Of a stretch of 64,000 nt of DNA, positions 9,001 through 17,457 are shown piece by piece. Source of the DNA: Bdellovibrionales bacterium (GTDB lineage Bacteria > Bdellovibrionota > Bdellovibrionia > Bdellovibrionales > UBA1609); the NCBI GenBank assembly GCA_016716765.1, contig JADJVA010000020.1, forward strand, positions 1-64,000, given 5' to 3'. Position numbers and translations under genes: made by a program. Each line of letters begins with the position of its first letter. Positions within the stretch are counted from its first letter, which is position 1. The notes beneath the pieces were generated by a model that was not told where the DNA came from, did no database searches, and worked only from the letters and a program-made list of their open reading frames with translations.

Positions 9001-9181
9001 CTGATTCCTCCCTTGAAATTCGAAAATACCTGTTAGAAAATACCTGTTGTGCGACACTTCTTCTTCACTAACATTGGAGCGCGTTGTCATTCAAGCAGGT
9101 GTCTCGATTGATAGCGTTGAGTCCCAAACTATGCAAGGCTAGAATAAGAGAGGTCCAACACTGATACAGAAAGCTACATCC

Positions 9182-10342
9182 ATGAAAACGAAGGAATCAG
9201 ATTCTCCGCCAAATCAGAAGCAGCCGGGAATCGTCCTTTCTGGAGGAGGAGCGAGGGGAGCTTATCAAGCGGGCGTGATCCGTGCGATTTATGAGCTCAA
9301 CAAAGAATTTCGAGCTCCGGATCTCTTTAAGATTATTTCGGGGGTCAGCGCCGGAGCTATTAATGCCGCCTTCATTGCTTCTCACGCTCAGGATCTTGAG
9401 TCCGCCACCGAAGGACTTTGCCAACTTTGGAGAAGTCTTAAGCCCGAAGACGTTTTTTCTAATAATCTTGGCACAATTGCCGCCAACGCCAGCCGGGTCA
9501 TTCGCGGTCTGTCTTTTGGAGGTCTGAGCCAAAAGCTCAGACCTGACTCGATGGCCCTTCTTGACACAAGTCCTTTGCGGCAATTGCTCGGATCAGCCAT
9601 ACCTTTTGCTCAAATACAGAAGAATTTGGATAAGGGGCATCTGCACGCCGTTTGTCTTTCAGCAACCGATTATTCCACCTCTCTTGGAATTACTTTCGTT
9701 CAAGGCAAAGATGACCTCGCCATGTGGAACCGATCCCGACGCCACAGTGTCCGAGCCGAACTCACTCTAGATCACGTGATGGCTTCGAGCTCAATCCCCG
9801 TTTTTTTCCCTCCTGTCAAAGTGAATGGACGAGAATACGGAGACGGTTGTTTGCGAAATCAAGCCCCATTAAGCCCCGCCGTCCACATGGGTGCCAACCG
9901 CTTGATCGTGATCGGCATCCGTGCCTCCAGCCGCCTCCATTTAGAAAACACAACCCCCATGATGGCCACGCTGGGACGAATCACTGGGGTCATTGTCAAT
10001 TCCATATTTATGGACGCCATCGAATCCGATTTAGAACGTGTTCACATCATTAACCAAGCATTAGGACAGAATGCCTCTCCTGGCGGTCCAATAGGTCTCA
10101 GGCCCGTCTACCCTTTTTATTTGCGACCATCAGAAGATATTGCAGAGATTGCTTTTAAGCACAGAGACAGACTCCCCAAGGTCTTTCGTTATCTCATGGG
10201 GGGTTTGGGGTCGGCTGAAGAAACCAGCGATCTTTTGAGCTTTCTCCTTTTTGACCCCCACTATTGCTCGGAACTCGTCGATCTGGGTTATCGTGATACG
10301 AAAGCTCGAACGGCCGAATTGGCCATGTTTCTCGAAGCTTAA
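9182..10342 (+). CDS. patatin-like phospholipase
   Basis: Patatin-family serine lipase of 386 residues. The glycine-rich oxyanion loop 'SGGGARGAYQAG' is near residue 20, the nucleophile elbow is 'GVSAGA' with Ser56, and the catalytic Asp is D221 in 'YGDGCLRN', where the usual DGG/DGA reads DGC. No signal peptide is visible, so it may act in the cytoplasm or be secreted by another route. Substrates are acyl lipids by family. It is monocistronic in appearance, with a convergent neighbour 6 bp away. Confidence 0.9.
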   Translation: MKTKESDSPPNQKQPGIVLSGGGARGAYQAGVIRAIYELNKEFRAPDLFKIISGVSAGAINAAFIASHAQDLESATEGLCQLWRSLKPEDVFSNNLGTIAANASRVIRGLSFGGLSQKLRPDSMALLDTSPLRQLLGSAIPFAQIQKNLDKGHLHAVCLSATDYSTSLGITFVQGKDDLAMWNRSRRHSVRAELTLDHVMASSSIPVFFPPVKVNGREYGDGCLRNQAPLSPAVHMGANRLIVIGIRASSRLHLENTTPMMATLGRITGVIVNSIFMDAIESDLERVHIINQALGQNASPGGPIGLRPVYPFYLRPSEDIAEIAFKHRDRLPKVFRYLMGGLGSAEETSDLLSFLLFDPHYCSELVDLGYRDTKARTAELAMFLEA

Positions 10343-10348
10343 TCATTT

Positions 10349-11599
10349 TTATCGCACATAGCTGAGCAATACTTCTCGCAGTATTTTCGCAACCGCAACA
10401 ACATCTTTTCGGGGCAAAGTCTGATGAATTCCGACAAAAAAAGAACGCGTACCCATGCTGCTGACGTTGACCAATCCATCATGTGGCAAGCCCCGGAAAG
10501 CGGGGTGATCTGCAATATTTCCACCCATCAAACTTCGGACTTCCACTCCCCTTGATTTAAGAATTCGGGCAACGTCTCGAGCATTCCCAAAATCAAGAGT
10601 GATCGGGAATACAAATGGAGACCCGCCGGTCTCTGGTCGCGTGTACACCCGAACCCGAGGGATATCTCTCAGAGAGTTGTACAGAGTTTCATATCGCCAT
10701 AATCTGTTAACTTCTTGTTTATCAAAACTCCGTAGCTGAAAGCGGCCAAAGGCTGCGTTGAGTTCACTCATTTCAAGATTGTATCCCACTCTCTCATACC
10801 AAAAATTGTGGTCCATGCCTTCTGGGGCACTACATGATTCAGGATCAATGTGACACGTACATGCCCGCCCCCAATGAGCAATGGAATCGGTTAAACGAAA
10901 ATTTTCCAAATTATTCGAGATAACAGCCCCTCCTCCATATGCGCTGAGGTGATGGGGGTGATAAAAGGACCAAGTTGTGAAATCTCCAAATTCATGGGCC
11001 TGTCGTCCCTCAATGTTCAGATTCATAGTTTCACAGGCATCTTGAATAATTTTGATATCATGTTCACTCGCAATTTCAGCTATTCGCTTCATGTCTACGG
11101 GAAAGCCAAGAAAGTGTGTCACCACCACAAGCTTCGTGTCAGCAAGAATGGCTCTTTTAAAGGCCTCGGGATCGATCGTAAATTCGCCAGGCTTAATATC
11201 CACAAGTGATACGTCAAAACCTGAAGTCATCAAAGAGGACAAGGTGGTTGGGAATGAAAAGCCTGCAGCAATGGCATGTCCGCCTCCAGTCAGTTCCCTG
11301 ACTGCAGCTGCCGCAACTAAATTTGCTGAGGATCCTGAATTCACAAGACTCATTTGAGCTACATTGAATCTACCTGCCAGCTCCAACGCAAACAGCTTCA
11401 GATTCCTTCTGTTTTCCCCCATATTGGCCTTGAGGAATCTCGGAAATCCTCGATGCCCAATCTGACCCGTCGTGGGGTATCGGGGCAAGTCAGATGACCC
11501 CAGAATTCCTGCGCAAGCTGGGGGAATCCTTTCGGAGGCATGAGTCCATACAGAAATTAAAACAGCCACAACCAATATAAACTTACAAAAAAACTGCAT
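10349..11599 (-). CDS. DegT-fold, E1-like [2Fe-2S] PMP-dependent sugar dehydrase with N-terminal leader
   Basis: DegT/DnrJ/EryC1-fold protein of 416 residues. Two marks place it near E1, the CDP-4-keto-6-deoxyglucose 3-dehydrase of dideoxysugar synthesis. First, the PLP-lysine position holds His ('SFYHPHHLSAYGGGAV', H216/H217), as in E1 and ColD, so PMP chemistry is expected in place of transamination. Second, Cys189, Cys247, Cys249 and Cys256 give C-x57-C-x1-C-x6-C, almost identical to the E1 cluster motif C-x57-C-x1-C-x7-C. Oddly, residues 1-21 look like a signal peptide or membrane anchor (MQFFCKFILVVAVLISVWTH), whereas known E1 is cytoplasmic. GGAG lies upstream of ATG 11599. It is divergent from a radical SAM gene that also has a leader. 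The substrate is unknown. Confidence 0.8.
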   Translation of the reverse strand: MQFFCKFILVVAVLISVWTHASERIPPACAGILGSSDLPRYPTTGQIGHRGFPRFLKANMGENRRNLKLFALELAGRFNVAQMSLVNSGSSANLVAAAAVRELTGGGHAIAAGFSFPTTLSSLMTSGFDVSLVDIKPGEFTIDPEAFKRAILADTKLVVVTHFLGFPVDMKRIAEIASEHDIKIIQDACETMNLNIEGRQAHEFGDFTTWSFYHPHHLSAYGGGAVISNNLENFRLTDSIAHWGRACTCHIDPESCSAPEGMDHNFWYERVGYNLEMSELNAAFGRFQLRSFDKQEVNRLWRYETLYNSLRDIPRVRVYTRPETGGSPFVFPITLDFGNARDVARILKSRGVEVRSLMGGNIADHPAFRGLPHDGLVNVSSMGTRSFFVGIHQTLPRKDVVAVAKILREVLLSYVR

Positions 11600-11679
11600 G
11601 TTTTACAGACTCCTGGAGATTAATCGGGCCCATTCAATACAGGAATTACGGGCCTATTCAGCACAGGATAAGTGCTATC
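11600..11679. promoter_or_regulatory. divergent promoter region with 19-bp direct repeats
   Basis: Two direct repeats, 11626-11644 and 11650-11668, match at 16 of 19 positions (consensus gggccyattcarYacagga) and are spaced 24 bp start to start. They fill the short gap between the E1-like and radical SAM genes and could be binding sites for one regulator of both. Confidence 0.45.
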
Positions 11680-13197
11680 TTGACTAAATGCCAAAGCACC
11701 CCTATCCAGTCCCTCATGAGACACTTTCTTTCCTGTCCTTTTCCCCGCCACTTCCTTATTCTATTCTTTTCAATGGCCCTTTCTGATAAGGCATCGGCAG
11801 ATCAAAAGCAAAAACAAAATAATTGCAGACAAGTCATTCAAGCCACTTCAGGCTTAAGCGGGCATGAGGATCTTGTTACTTGGATGAATTTTGTTCAACG
11901 TCATCCTCATGAATTTACAATTCAATACCCTCCTCGCAGGGAGTATTTCCAAGAAAATTTTCGAAATGCCGATCAAACCAATGTTTCTCCTGACAGAAAG
12001 TCGCCGTGGCTCCTCTATATTCATGTGCCATTTTGTTCGAGCCGCTGCTTTTTTTGCAATTTCGCTATTGATGTACGAAATCATCAATCCATTTATGAAT
12101 CTTATGTGAATGCTGTCCAGAGTGAGCTCAGGAATCTTGAGATTCAGATTGGACCAGACGGCGTCCCCGGAATTGATATTGGAGGAGGAACTCCAACCCG
12201 CCTCCCAATCGAGTACCTCGAAAAACTGTTGATCGCGATAAAACCCTTCCAACTGTCCTCTCAACACCCTTTTGGGACAAGCATAGAAACCACACCCTCC
12301 ATTGCCGGAAAAGAACCTGAAAAAATGGCTCTGCTCTCGTCCCAAGGTGTTCGTCGTGTCAGCATGGGAATACAAAGCTTCAACGACAAACATCTGTCGG
12401 ATGTGAATCGGTATGCACAGATTGATATGGGGATGCTTGCGGCAATAAATATCCACGATTTGCCCTTCGAGCGCTTCAACGTTGACCTTATTTTTGGCTT
12501 ACCAAATCAATCTGAACATGATTGGGAGGAAGACCTCCGACAAGTTGTCAAATTGAACCCAGATTCAATTACAACTTACGACTGTTTGTACCGCGGGAAA
12601 GGGCGAGCATTAACAAAAAAGACGCCCTGCTTGCCATCGCTTGATGACTACGGTCGTCTCTACGATATTGGATACAATTTTCTCGCAAGACACGGCTATT
12701 TCGCTCCCTATGGCTCTGTGAATTTTTCTCGAATTCCAGAGGAAACGGGAACAAGTGCCTATTTTGAAGGTCGGTTGCTAGATGGGCTTCCCTATGTTGG
12801 GGTTGGTAATTACGCTTCGAGCTGGCTGGGAGACACTTGGTATTTCAATGTAAAGAAAGTTGATCAATACATCGCTTTAGCAAAGGGCAATCAATCCTTG
12901 GTCGGCGACTCCTACGTTCTACCAAGTCTTGAATTGTATGCAAGGTACATATTGTTCTCCCTGAACTATGGGATCATTGACGAAAAAAAATTTTATAAGA
13001 GATTTGGAGTGGAGTTTTCAAAAATTTTTGAACGAGAGCTTGAGTACGCAATTGAAAAGAAATGGCTCGTCAAACGGGCTGGATTTTTATGGACAATTCC
13101 ATACGGACAGTTCCGGAACATAAACTACATTCGCAGTCTCTTCTACTCAAGACAGGCCCGAGACTGGCTCATGCGTCTTCATGGCCATGGCTCCTAG
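11680..13197 (+). CDS. HemN/HemW-like radical SAM protein with N-terminal leader
   Basis: Radical SAM enzyme of the coproporphyrinogen oxidase/HemW superfamily, 505 residues from TTG 11680 (ATG 11716 is the alternative). 'HVPFCSSRCFFCNF' carries the [4Fe-4S] CxxxCxxC triad (C119, C123, C126); 'IGGGTPTRLP' (near 168) binds SAM; 'VDLIFGLPNQSEHDW' and a C-terminal HemN_C-like winged region ('FSLNYGIIDEKKFYKRFGVE') follow. About 100 residues precede the core, starting with a hydrophobic leader ending in 'DKASADQ', like a Sec signal. An exported radical SAM enzyme would be very unusual. The divergent neighbour is an E1-like Fe-S enzyme with a similar leader. A true HemW role (haem chaperone) is possible but would not need a leader. 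Confidence 0.8.
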   Translation: MTKCQSTPIQSLMRHFLSCPFPRHFLILFFSMALSDKASADQKQKQNNCRQVIQATSGLSGHEDLVTWMNFVQRHPHEFTIQYPPRREYFQENFRNADQTNVSPDRKSPWLLYIHVPFCSSRCFFCNFAIDVRNHQSIYESYVNAVQSELRNLEIQIGPDGVPGIDIGGGTPTRLPIEYLEKLLIAIKPFQLSSQHPFGTSIETTPSIAGKEPEKMALLSSQGVRRVSMGIQSFNDKHLSDVNRYAQIDMGMLAAINIHDLPFERFNVDLIFGLPNQSEHDWEEDLRQVVKLNPDSITTYDCLYRGKGRALTKKTPCLPSLDDYGRLYDIGYNFLARHGYFAPYGSVNFSRIPEETGTSAYFEGRLLDGLPYVGVGNYASSWLGDTWYFNVKKVDQYIALAKGNQSLVGDSYVLPSLELYARYILFSLNYGIIDEKKFYKRFGVEFSKIFERELEYAIEKKWLVKRAGFLWTIPYGQFRNINYIRSLFYSRQARDWLMRLHGHGS

Positions 13198-13206
13198 AGC
13201 AGGTTG

Positions 13207-14550
13207 TCAGATTATTCGATAGTCCTTCAAGCCACGAAATGTATTTTGAAGAATGGTTTTAGTGATGACAATGGCGGGCACGGCAAGCAAGACACCCGCC
13301 AGCCCAAATAACATTGATCCTCCCATAATCCCCAAAATAACCACCAAGGGATGAAGGTTCACGGCACTTCCGAGCACAATGGGCTGAAAAACCAAGTTGT
13401 CGAGAGCAAAAACAATGGCAACCACAATTGAAACTGCCAAAAGAAGATTATCCAATGTCACCATTGGAATCAGGGGATTGATTTCTTCTGCAATAATCCC
13501 GTAGGTGAGACTAAGTCCAAGTCCCATCACTGGTCCCACAAGTGGGATTGCCGTCGCGAAGGCCGCTAGAAGACCAATCAATATCGCAACTTTTGGGGCA
13601 GCTCCAATTACAAATAGACCCAAAGCCAAACTCACTCCGACGAGCCCGCACTCCATCGAAAGTCCTCGCAGATACTTCCCTATTGCCCCATCGACGGCCT
13701 CTAACACTGTCAGCGATAATTCAAAATAACGATTTGGCACAAGGCGGACGAAAAATTGAGCAATGGCTCCATCATCTATAAGAAAAAAGAGGAACGCAAT
13801 TGGCAGTAATAACCAGATGGAAAGTAAACTTACCACCATTTTTAACACCGACTGTTCGTGAGATCCTGAATTGGTGTTGGCGCTAGTGTTGGAACTAGAA
13901 TTTGAATTGAGGCCAGAAACGGGACTGCCAACAGCGTTCAGATTGGCATTTGGAGCGGACTCGGTCATTGATTTCTCGGGAGTCAAGGAAGCTTCACCTG
14001 CCTTTGTCTTAGTATTCGCCAGAAAATATTCGTAATACTTCTCAGAAACCCTTTCATGTCCTTTCAGTCCCTGATGGTATTGTTCAAAAGCGAGGCTTTG
14101 CTCGGGTGACAGAGAAAGAATATTACTGAGTTGAACACGCACGGGATCAATATCGTCGGCCATCATTTCGTAGAGATAGTTGCCTCTTCCGGTCACAGAA
14201 TCAATCCCCATGATTTTGTCAAATTTTTCATTCATTTTGAACTTCATCCTGACGAGAAGTTCCAGTTTTTCCTTTTCTGATGGAATATTGCTTTTCACAA
14301 AAAGGGCTCCCCCGAAAAGGACCCCCAAGATCAATGAAAATATGATTGCAAGTCTCAAACTATTTGGGAGCCAACGGTAACGAAAGAGTGTTTTCAAGGG
14401 TCTAAAAAGATAGGCCAACAAGATGCCAATGATAAGCGGAAGCATCAAGGGCCTGAGCGACCAAGCAAGATACGAAAAGCCCAAGATCAAGAGAGGAACA
14501 ATGAACCCCGCAAAAACTAAGGATCGAAAACGCCGATTGTCATCCATCAT
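13207..14550 (-). CDS. AI-2E family transporter (PerM/YdiK-like)
   Basis: Integral membrane protein of 447 residues in the AI-2E transporter (UPF0118) family. It has an N-terminal pair of transmembrane segments (about 12-50), one at 65-85, an extended soluble loop (about 90-225) that includes an Asn/Ser-rich linker, then the conserved C-terminal membrane block with 'LIGLLAAFATAIPLVGPVMG' and 'NLVFQPIVLGSAVNLHPLVV', both typical of the family. Some members export quorum signals or act as Na+/H+ antiporters; the substrate here cannot be told. The start overlaps the stop of the upstream cNMP-binding gene (TAATG), so the two are translationally coupled. Confidence 0.87.
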   Translation of the reverse strand: MMDDNRRFRSLVFAGFIVPLLILGFSYLAWSLRPLMLPLIIGILLAYLFRPLKTLFRYRWLPNSLRLAIIFSLILGVLFGGALFVKSNIPSEKEKLELLVRMKFKMNEKFDKIMGIDSVTGRGNYLYEMMADDIDPVRVQLSNILSLSPEQSLAFEQYHQGLKGHERVSEKYYEYFLANTKTKAGEASLTPEKSMTESAPNANLNAVGSPVSGLNSNSSSNTSANTNSGSHEQSVLKMVVSLLSIWLLLPIAFLFFLIDDGAIAQFFVRLVPNRYFELSLTVLEAVDGAIGKYLRGLSMECGLVGVSLALGLFVIGAAPKVAILIGLLAAFATAIPLVGPVMGLGLSLTYGIIAEEINPLIPMVTLDNLLLAVSIVVAIVFALDNLVFQPIVLGSAVNLHPLVVILGIMGGSMLFGLAGVLLAVPAIVITKTILQNTFRGLKDYRII

Positions 14551-15071
14551 TAAGCGCTCTTTCTCTGAACATCAGCTTGGCGGTTGGTTGCCTTTAATCT
14601 TTCGCCAACGATGAAAGCTAAGGACCGATATACCTCACAAGCGATTTCTGGATGAGATTTCGCCAGTTCGATGAGATCTGTTCGAAACAATGCGTACACT
14701 TCAGTTGGCTTTGTCGCTCTCGCTGATGCGGACCGAGGAGATTGATCGAGAAGGGCCAATTCGCCCAAGAATTCTGAGGACTTCAAGGATGCGAGAATGA
14801 TCCGCGATTTAGGCTCACTCGTTGTTTCGACAACGACTTCACCTCGAATAATAACAAATAGCGCCGCACCTGGGTGATTGACTTCAAAAAGGTACTCATT
14901 TTCTTCATAGCGTCTCTCATGAAGTCGATTTGCCAGTATTTTGAGCTGCTGATCCGTCAAATGCTCAAAAAACGGAATGATCCGTAAAAAATCATTTCGC
15001 GAAACATCCCGAGACTTATTTTTTCGAAACTTACTGGACCAGAAAATTTCGTGAATCGATAAATTTGCCAT
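14550..15071 (-). CDS. cyclic nucleotide-binding domain protein
   Basis: A 173-residue protein that is essentially one cNMP-binding beta-barrel: 'IPFFEHLTDQQLKILANRLH' leads into the barrel, and the phosphate-binding cassette is seen as 'FLGELALLDQSPRSASARA' (close to the FGExALL-x-RSA-type consensus). There is no DNA-binding domain, so it is not a Crp-type regulator. It is immediately upstream of, and overlaps by one base, the AI-2E-type transporter gene, which suggests nucleotide control of that transporter; this link is inference. Confidence 0.85.
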   Translation of the reverse strand: MANLSIHEIFWSSKFRKNKSRDVSRNDFLRIIPFFEHLTDQQLKILANRLHERRYEENEYLFEVNHPGAALFVIIRGEVVVETTSEPKSRIILASLKSSEFLGELALLDQSPRSASARATKPTEVYALFRTDLIELAKSHPEIACEVYRSLAFIVGERLKATNRQADVQRKSA

Positions 15072-15291
15072 TCAAGATAACCCTCACTTCATCACGCTGG
15101 TTCATCGGAATTAAGCCCTCACTTCTTGACAATAAGGCGGAGTGCCAATGAAAAAGGTTCCTCCTATTTAAATCCCGTTCACTTGACCTCGACAAAAGGA
15201 TAGACAATGGGTCCTCTTTTGCCTAAAACCTCAAACTGGCAGCTCACAATATTGAATTGTGGTATCAAGACAGTGACTCAAGGAGGCCCCA

Positions 15292-16944
15292 ATGACCCTC
15301 GGTTCATCTTTTGTCCCGGCCATATATCAACCAGATCTTTCTTGGCAAGACTTCATCATACAAGATCCTCCTCCAAACGACGACGCAGTGGAAATGGACG
15401 TCGTTTTTGTCGGAGGTGGACCCGCTGGACTTGCTGGGGCGATAGAGCTCGCCCGACTTGTAAAAAAGGACAAGGAAAATGGCGGAAATCTCGGCAATGT
15501 AGAAATTGGAGTTCTTGAGAAAGCAAGCGCACTCGGAGGACATAGTCTATCAGGAGCAGTGATCAATCCCGTTTCTTTAAAAATGTTGTTTCCCGAGCTT
15601 GAAATGAAGGACTTCCCCTTTCGAGGAGCCGTAAAGGGAGATTCGGTTTATGTTCTGACTGAATCGAAGTCAATTTGCATTCCCACACCACCAACCATGC
15701 ACAACACCGGAAATTACCTGGCTTCGATTTGCGAAGTGGTCCGCTGGCTTGGCGGAAAGGCCGAAGAACTTGGAATTAATTTATTGACCAGTTTTCCCGC
15801 TGATTCACTCCTCGTAAAAGACAATTCAGTGATTGGAGTCAGAACAACACCTGCGGGACTTAATCGAGAGGGACAGCCAGGTGCGCAGTATATGCCACCC
15901 ACTGATGTCTTGAGTCAGATCACAGTTCTCACTGAAGGCACACGCGGACCCCTGACCCAAGCTTATTTGAACTGGCAGAAAATTGAACCGGAGTCCCCTC
16001 AGATTTACGCTTTGGGAGTAAAGGAAATCTGGCGTGTCAAATCCTCGCCGACGCTGGTGACTCACACCATGGGCTGGCCCTTACCTACTGATGCCTTTGG
16101 CGGAAGTTTTATGTACCCACTGGGTGACGACCTTGTCGCAATTGGATTGGTCGTAGGTTTAGATTACCGTCAAAGCTCTCTCGACGTGCATCAATTGCTG
16201 CAAAAGTTAAAAAAACATCCTCTTTTCAACCAATACTTGGAAGGCGGTGAAGTCATTGAGTGGGGTGCCAAAACCATTCCCGAAGGAGGATATCATTCAT
16301 TTCCTCAGCGGTTTCATGGAAGTGGCCTTTTGATGGCGGGAGATTGTGTTGGCATGGTTAATGTCCCTGCATTGAAGGGTATTCACTATGCGATTCTTTC
16401 AGGTATTCACTCCGCACGAGCTGCCTTTGATGCACTCAAGGCAAAGGATACCTCGGCAAAAGCTCTTTCTGGTTACGATCAATTGATAAAATCGAGCGTG
16501 ATTCACAGCGATCTTTATAAAGTTCGCAATATGCGACAAGCCTTCAAGTCGGGATTTTATCTGGGTGGATTTAAGGCAGCTCTCATGTCAGCCTCTGGTG
16601 GAAGCCTCTTTGGGGGCGCCGTGAGCTTTGAAGAAGATGCCGAAGAGCCTAAAATATTTACTCCTGGTGAAAAAGGAGATGGCTTGAGCAAAGTTGACGC
16701 TGTTTATCTATCTGGAAATAAAACGCGAGATGATATCCCCTCTCATCTCATTGTTGGAAAGGAAGTCCCTCCCGATGTGGCCGAATTCTACACTCATGTC
16801 TGTCCTGCGGGCGTTTATGAAAAGCAGGGAGATAAGCTTGTAGTTAATGCTCCAAACTGCGTTGATTGCAAAGCCACTGATGTGTTGGGCCCTCGGTGGA
16901 AGCCACGTGAAGGTGGAAGCGGACCAAACTACAATCTCATGTAA
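15292..16944 (+). CDS. electron transfer flavoprotein-ubiquinone oxidoreductase
   Basis: ETF-QO (550 residues) passes electrons from ETF to quinone at the inner membrane, linking fatty-acid and amino-acid oxidation to respiration. The FAD Rossmann motif 'VVFVGGGPAGLAGAIELARL' is at about 37-56, and the quinone/membrane region and 'GLLMAGDCVGMVNVPALKG' follow. The C-terminal ferredoxin-like domain has Cys504, Cys523 and Cys526, but the expected fourth cluster ligand in the C-x2-C-x2-C pattern is Thr529 ('NCVDCKATDVLGP'). AAGGAGG lies 7 bases before ATG 15292. No ETF subunit genes are in the window; MmsA and a thiolase elsewhere in the window fit the same catabolism. Confidence 0.93.
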   Translation: MTLGSSFVPAIYQPDLSWQDFIIQDPPPNDDAVEMDVVFVGGGPAGLAGAIELARLVKKDKENGGNLGNVEIGVLEKASALGGHSLSGAVINPVSLKMLFPELEMKDFPFRGAVKGDSVYVLTESKSICIPTPPTMHNTGNYLASICEVVRWLGGKAEELGINLLTSFPADSLLVKDNSVIGVRTTPAGLNREGQPGAQYMPPTDVLSQITVLTEGTRGPLTQAYLNWQKIEPESPQIYALGVKEIWRVKSSPTLVTHTMGWPLPTDAFGGSFMYPLGDDLVAIGLVVGLDYRQSSLDVHQLLQKLKKHPLFNQYLEGGEVIEWGAKTIPEGGYHSFPQRFHGSGLLMAGDCVGMVNVPALKGIHYAILSGIHSARAAFDALKAKDTSAKALSGYDQLIKSSVIHSDLYKVRNMRQAFKSGFYLGGFKAALMSASGGSLFGGAVSFEEDAEEPKIFTPGEKGDGLSKVDAVYLSGNKTRDDIPSHLIVGKEVPPDVAEFYTHVCPAGVYEKQGDKLVVNAPNCVDCKATDVLGPRWKPREGGSGPNYNLM

Positions 16945-17010
16945 CTCAGTCAGGCAGGGCGGATATTCAAGGACAAAAAGTCCAGAGGAAAAACCTTTTG
17001 ATATAAATAT

Positions 17011-17349
17011 TCAACCCGGTGGCCAACTCATTTGTCGCCCGCCCAGGATATGAATATGAAGATGAGGAACGGATTGTCCTCCGTCACCATTTGTATTTAT
17101 AACGAGTCGGTAGCCATTCGAAGCAAGTCCCAAGTCTCGCGCTATTTGCGAAGCTTTTAGCATAAGATGACCCAAAAGATCAGAGTGATCGGCCGTGACC
17201 TCCACCATGGATTCAATCACTTTTTTAGGAATCAAAAGAACGTGCACCGGAGCCTGAGGTGATACATCCCGAAAGGCCAAACACAACTCATCTTCGTAGA
17301 CAATATCTGCGGGCAATTCCCGACGAATAATCCTATCAAAAATTCCCAT
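17011..17349 (-). CDS. HIT-family nucleotide-binding protein (HINT-like)
   Basis: A compact histidine triad protein of 112 residues. The active-site motif is 'HLHIHILGGRQM' with H96, H98 and H100, preceded by 'VHVLLIPKKVIESM' and 'YRLVINTNGDGGQ', the usual HINT layout. The family hydrolyses nucleoside phosphoramidates such as AMP-lysine. Length matches bacterial HinT. ATG 17349 starts with the common 'GIFDRIIRRELPADIVYED' N-terminus. Confidence 0.93.
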   Translation of the reverse strand: MGIFDRIIRRELPADIVYEDELCLAFRDVSPQAPVHVLLIPKKVIESMVEVTADHSDLLGHLMLKASQIARDLGLASNGYRLVINTNGDGGQSVPHLHIHILGGRQMSWPPG

Positions 17350-17457
17350 AAAAATCCTTTTGGCCCGCGTCTGTTGTTCGACCCAGCGGGTGTTGGTGCC
17401 TTCTCTCGAGACATCTCCCTGTAAAAGTTCACAACATAACCAATTGACGGAGAGAGT

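Noticed and set aside
11854..12456. 200-codon minus-strand frame in the radical SAM gene
   Set aside because: Antisense to the conserved radical SAM motifs; no domain features.
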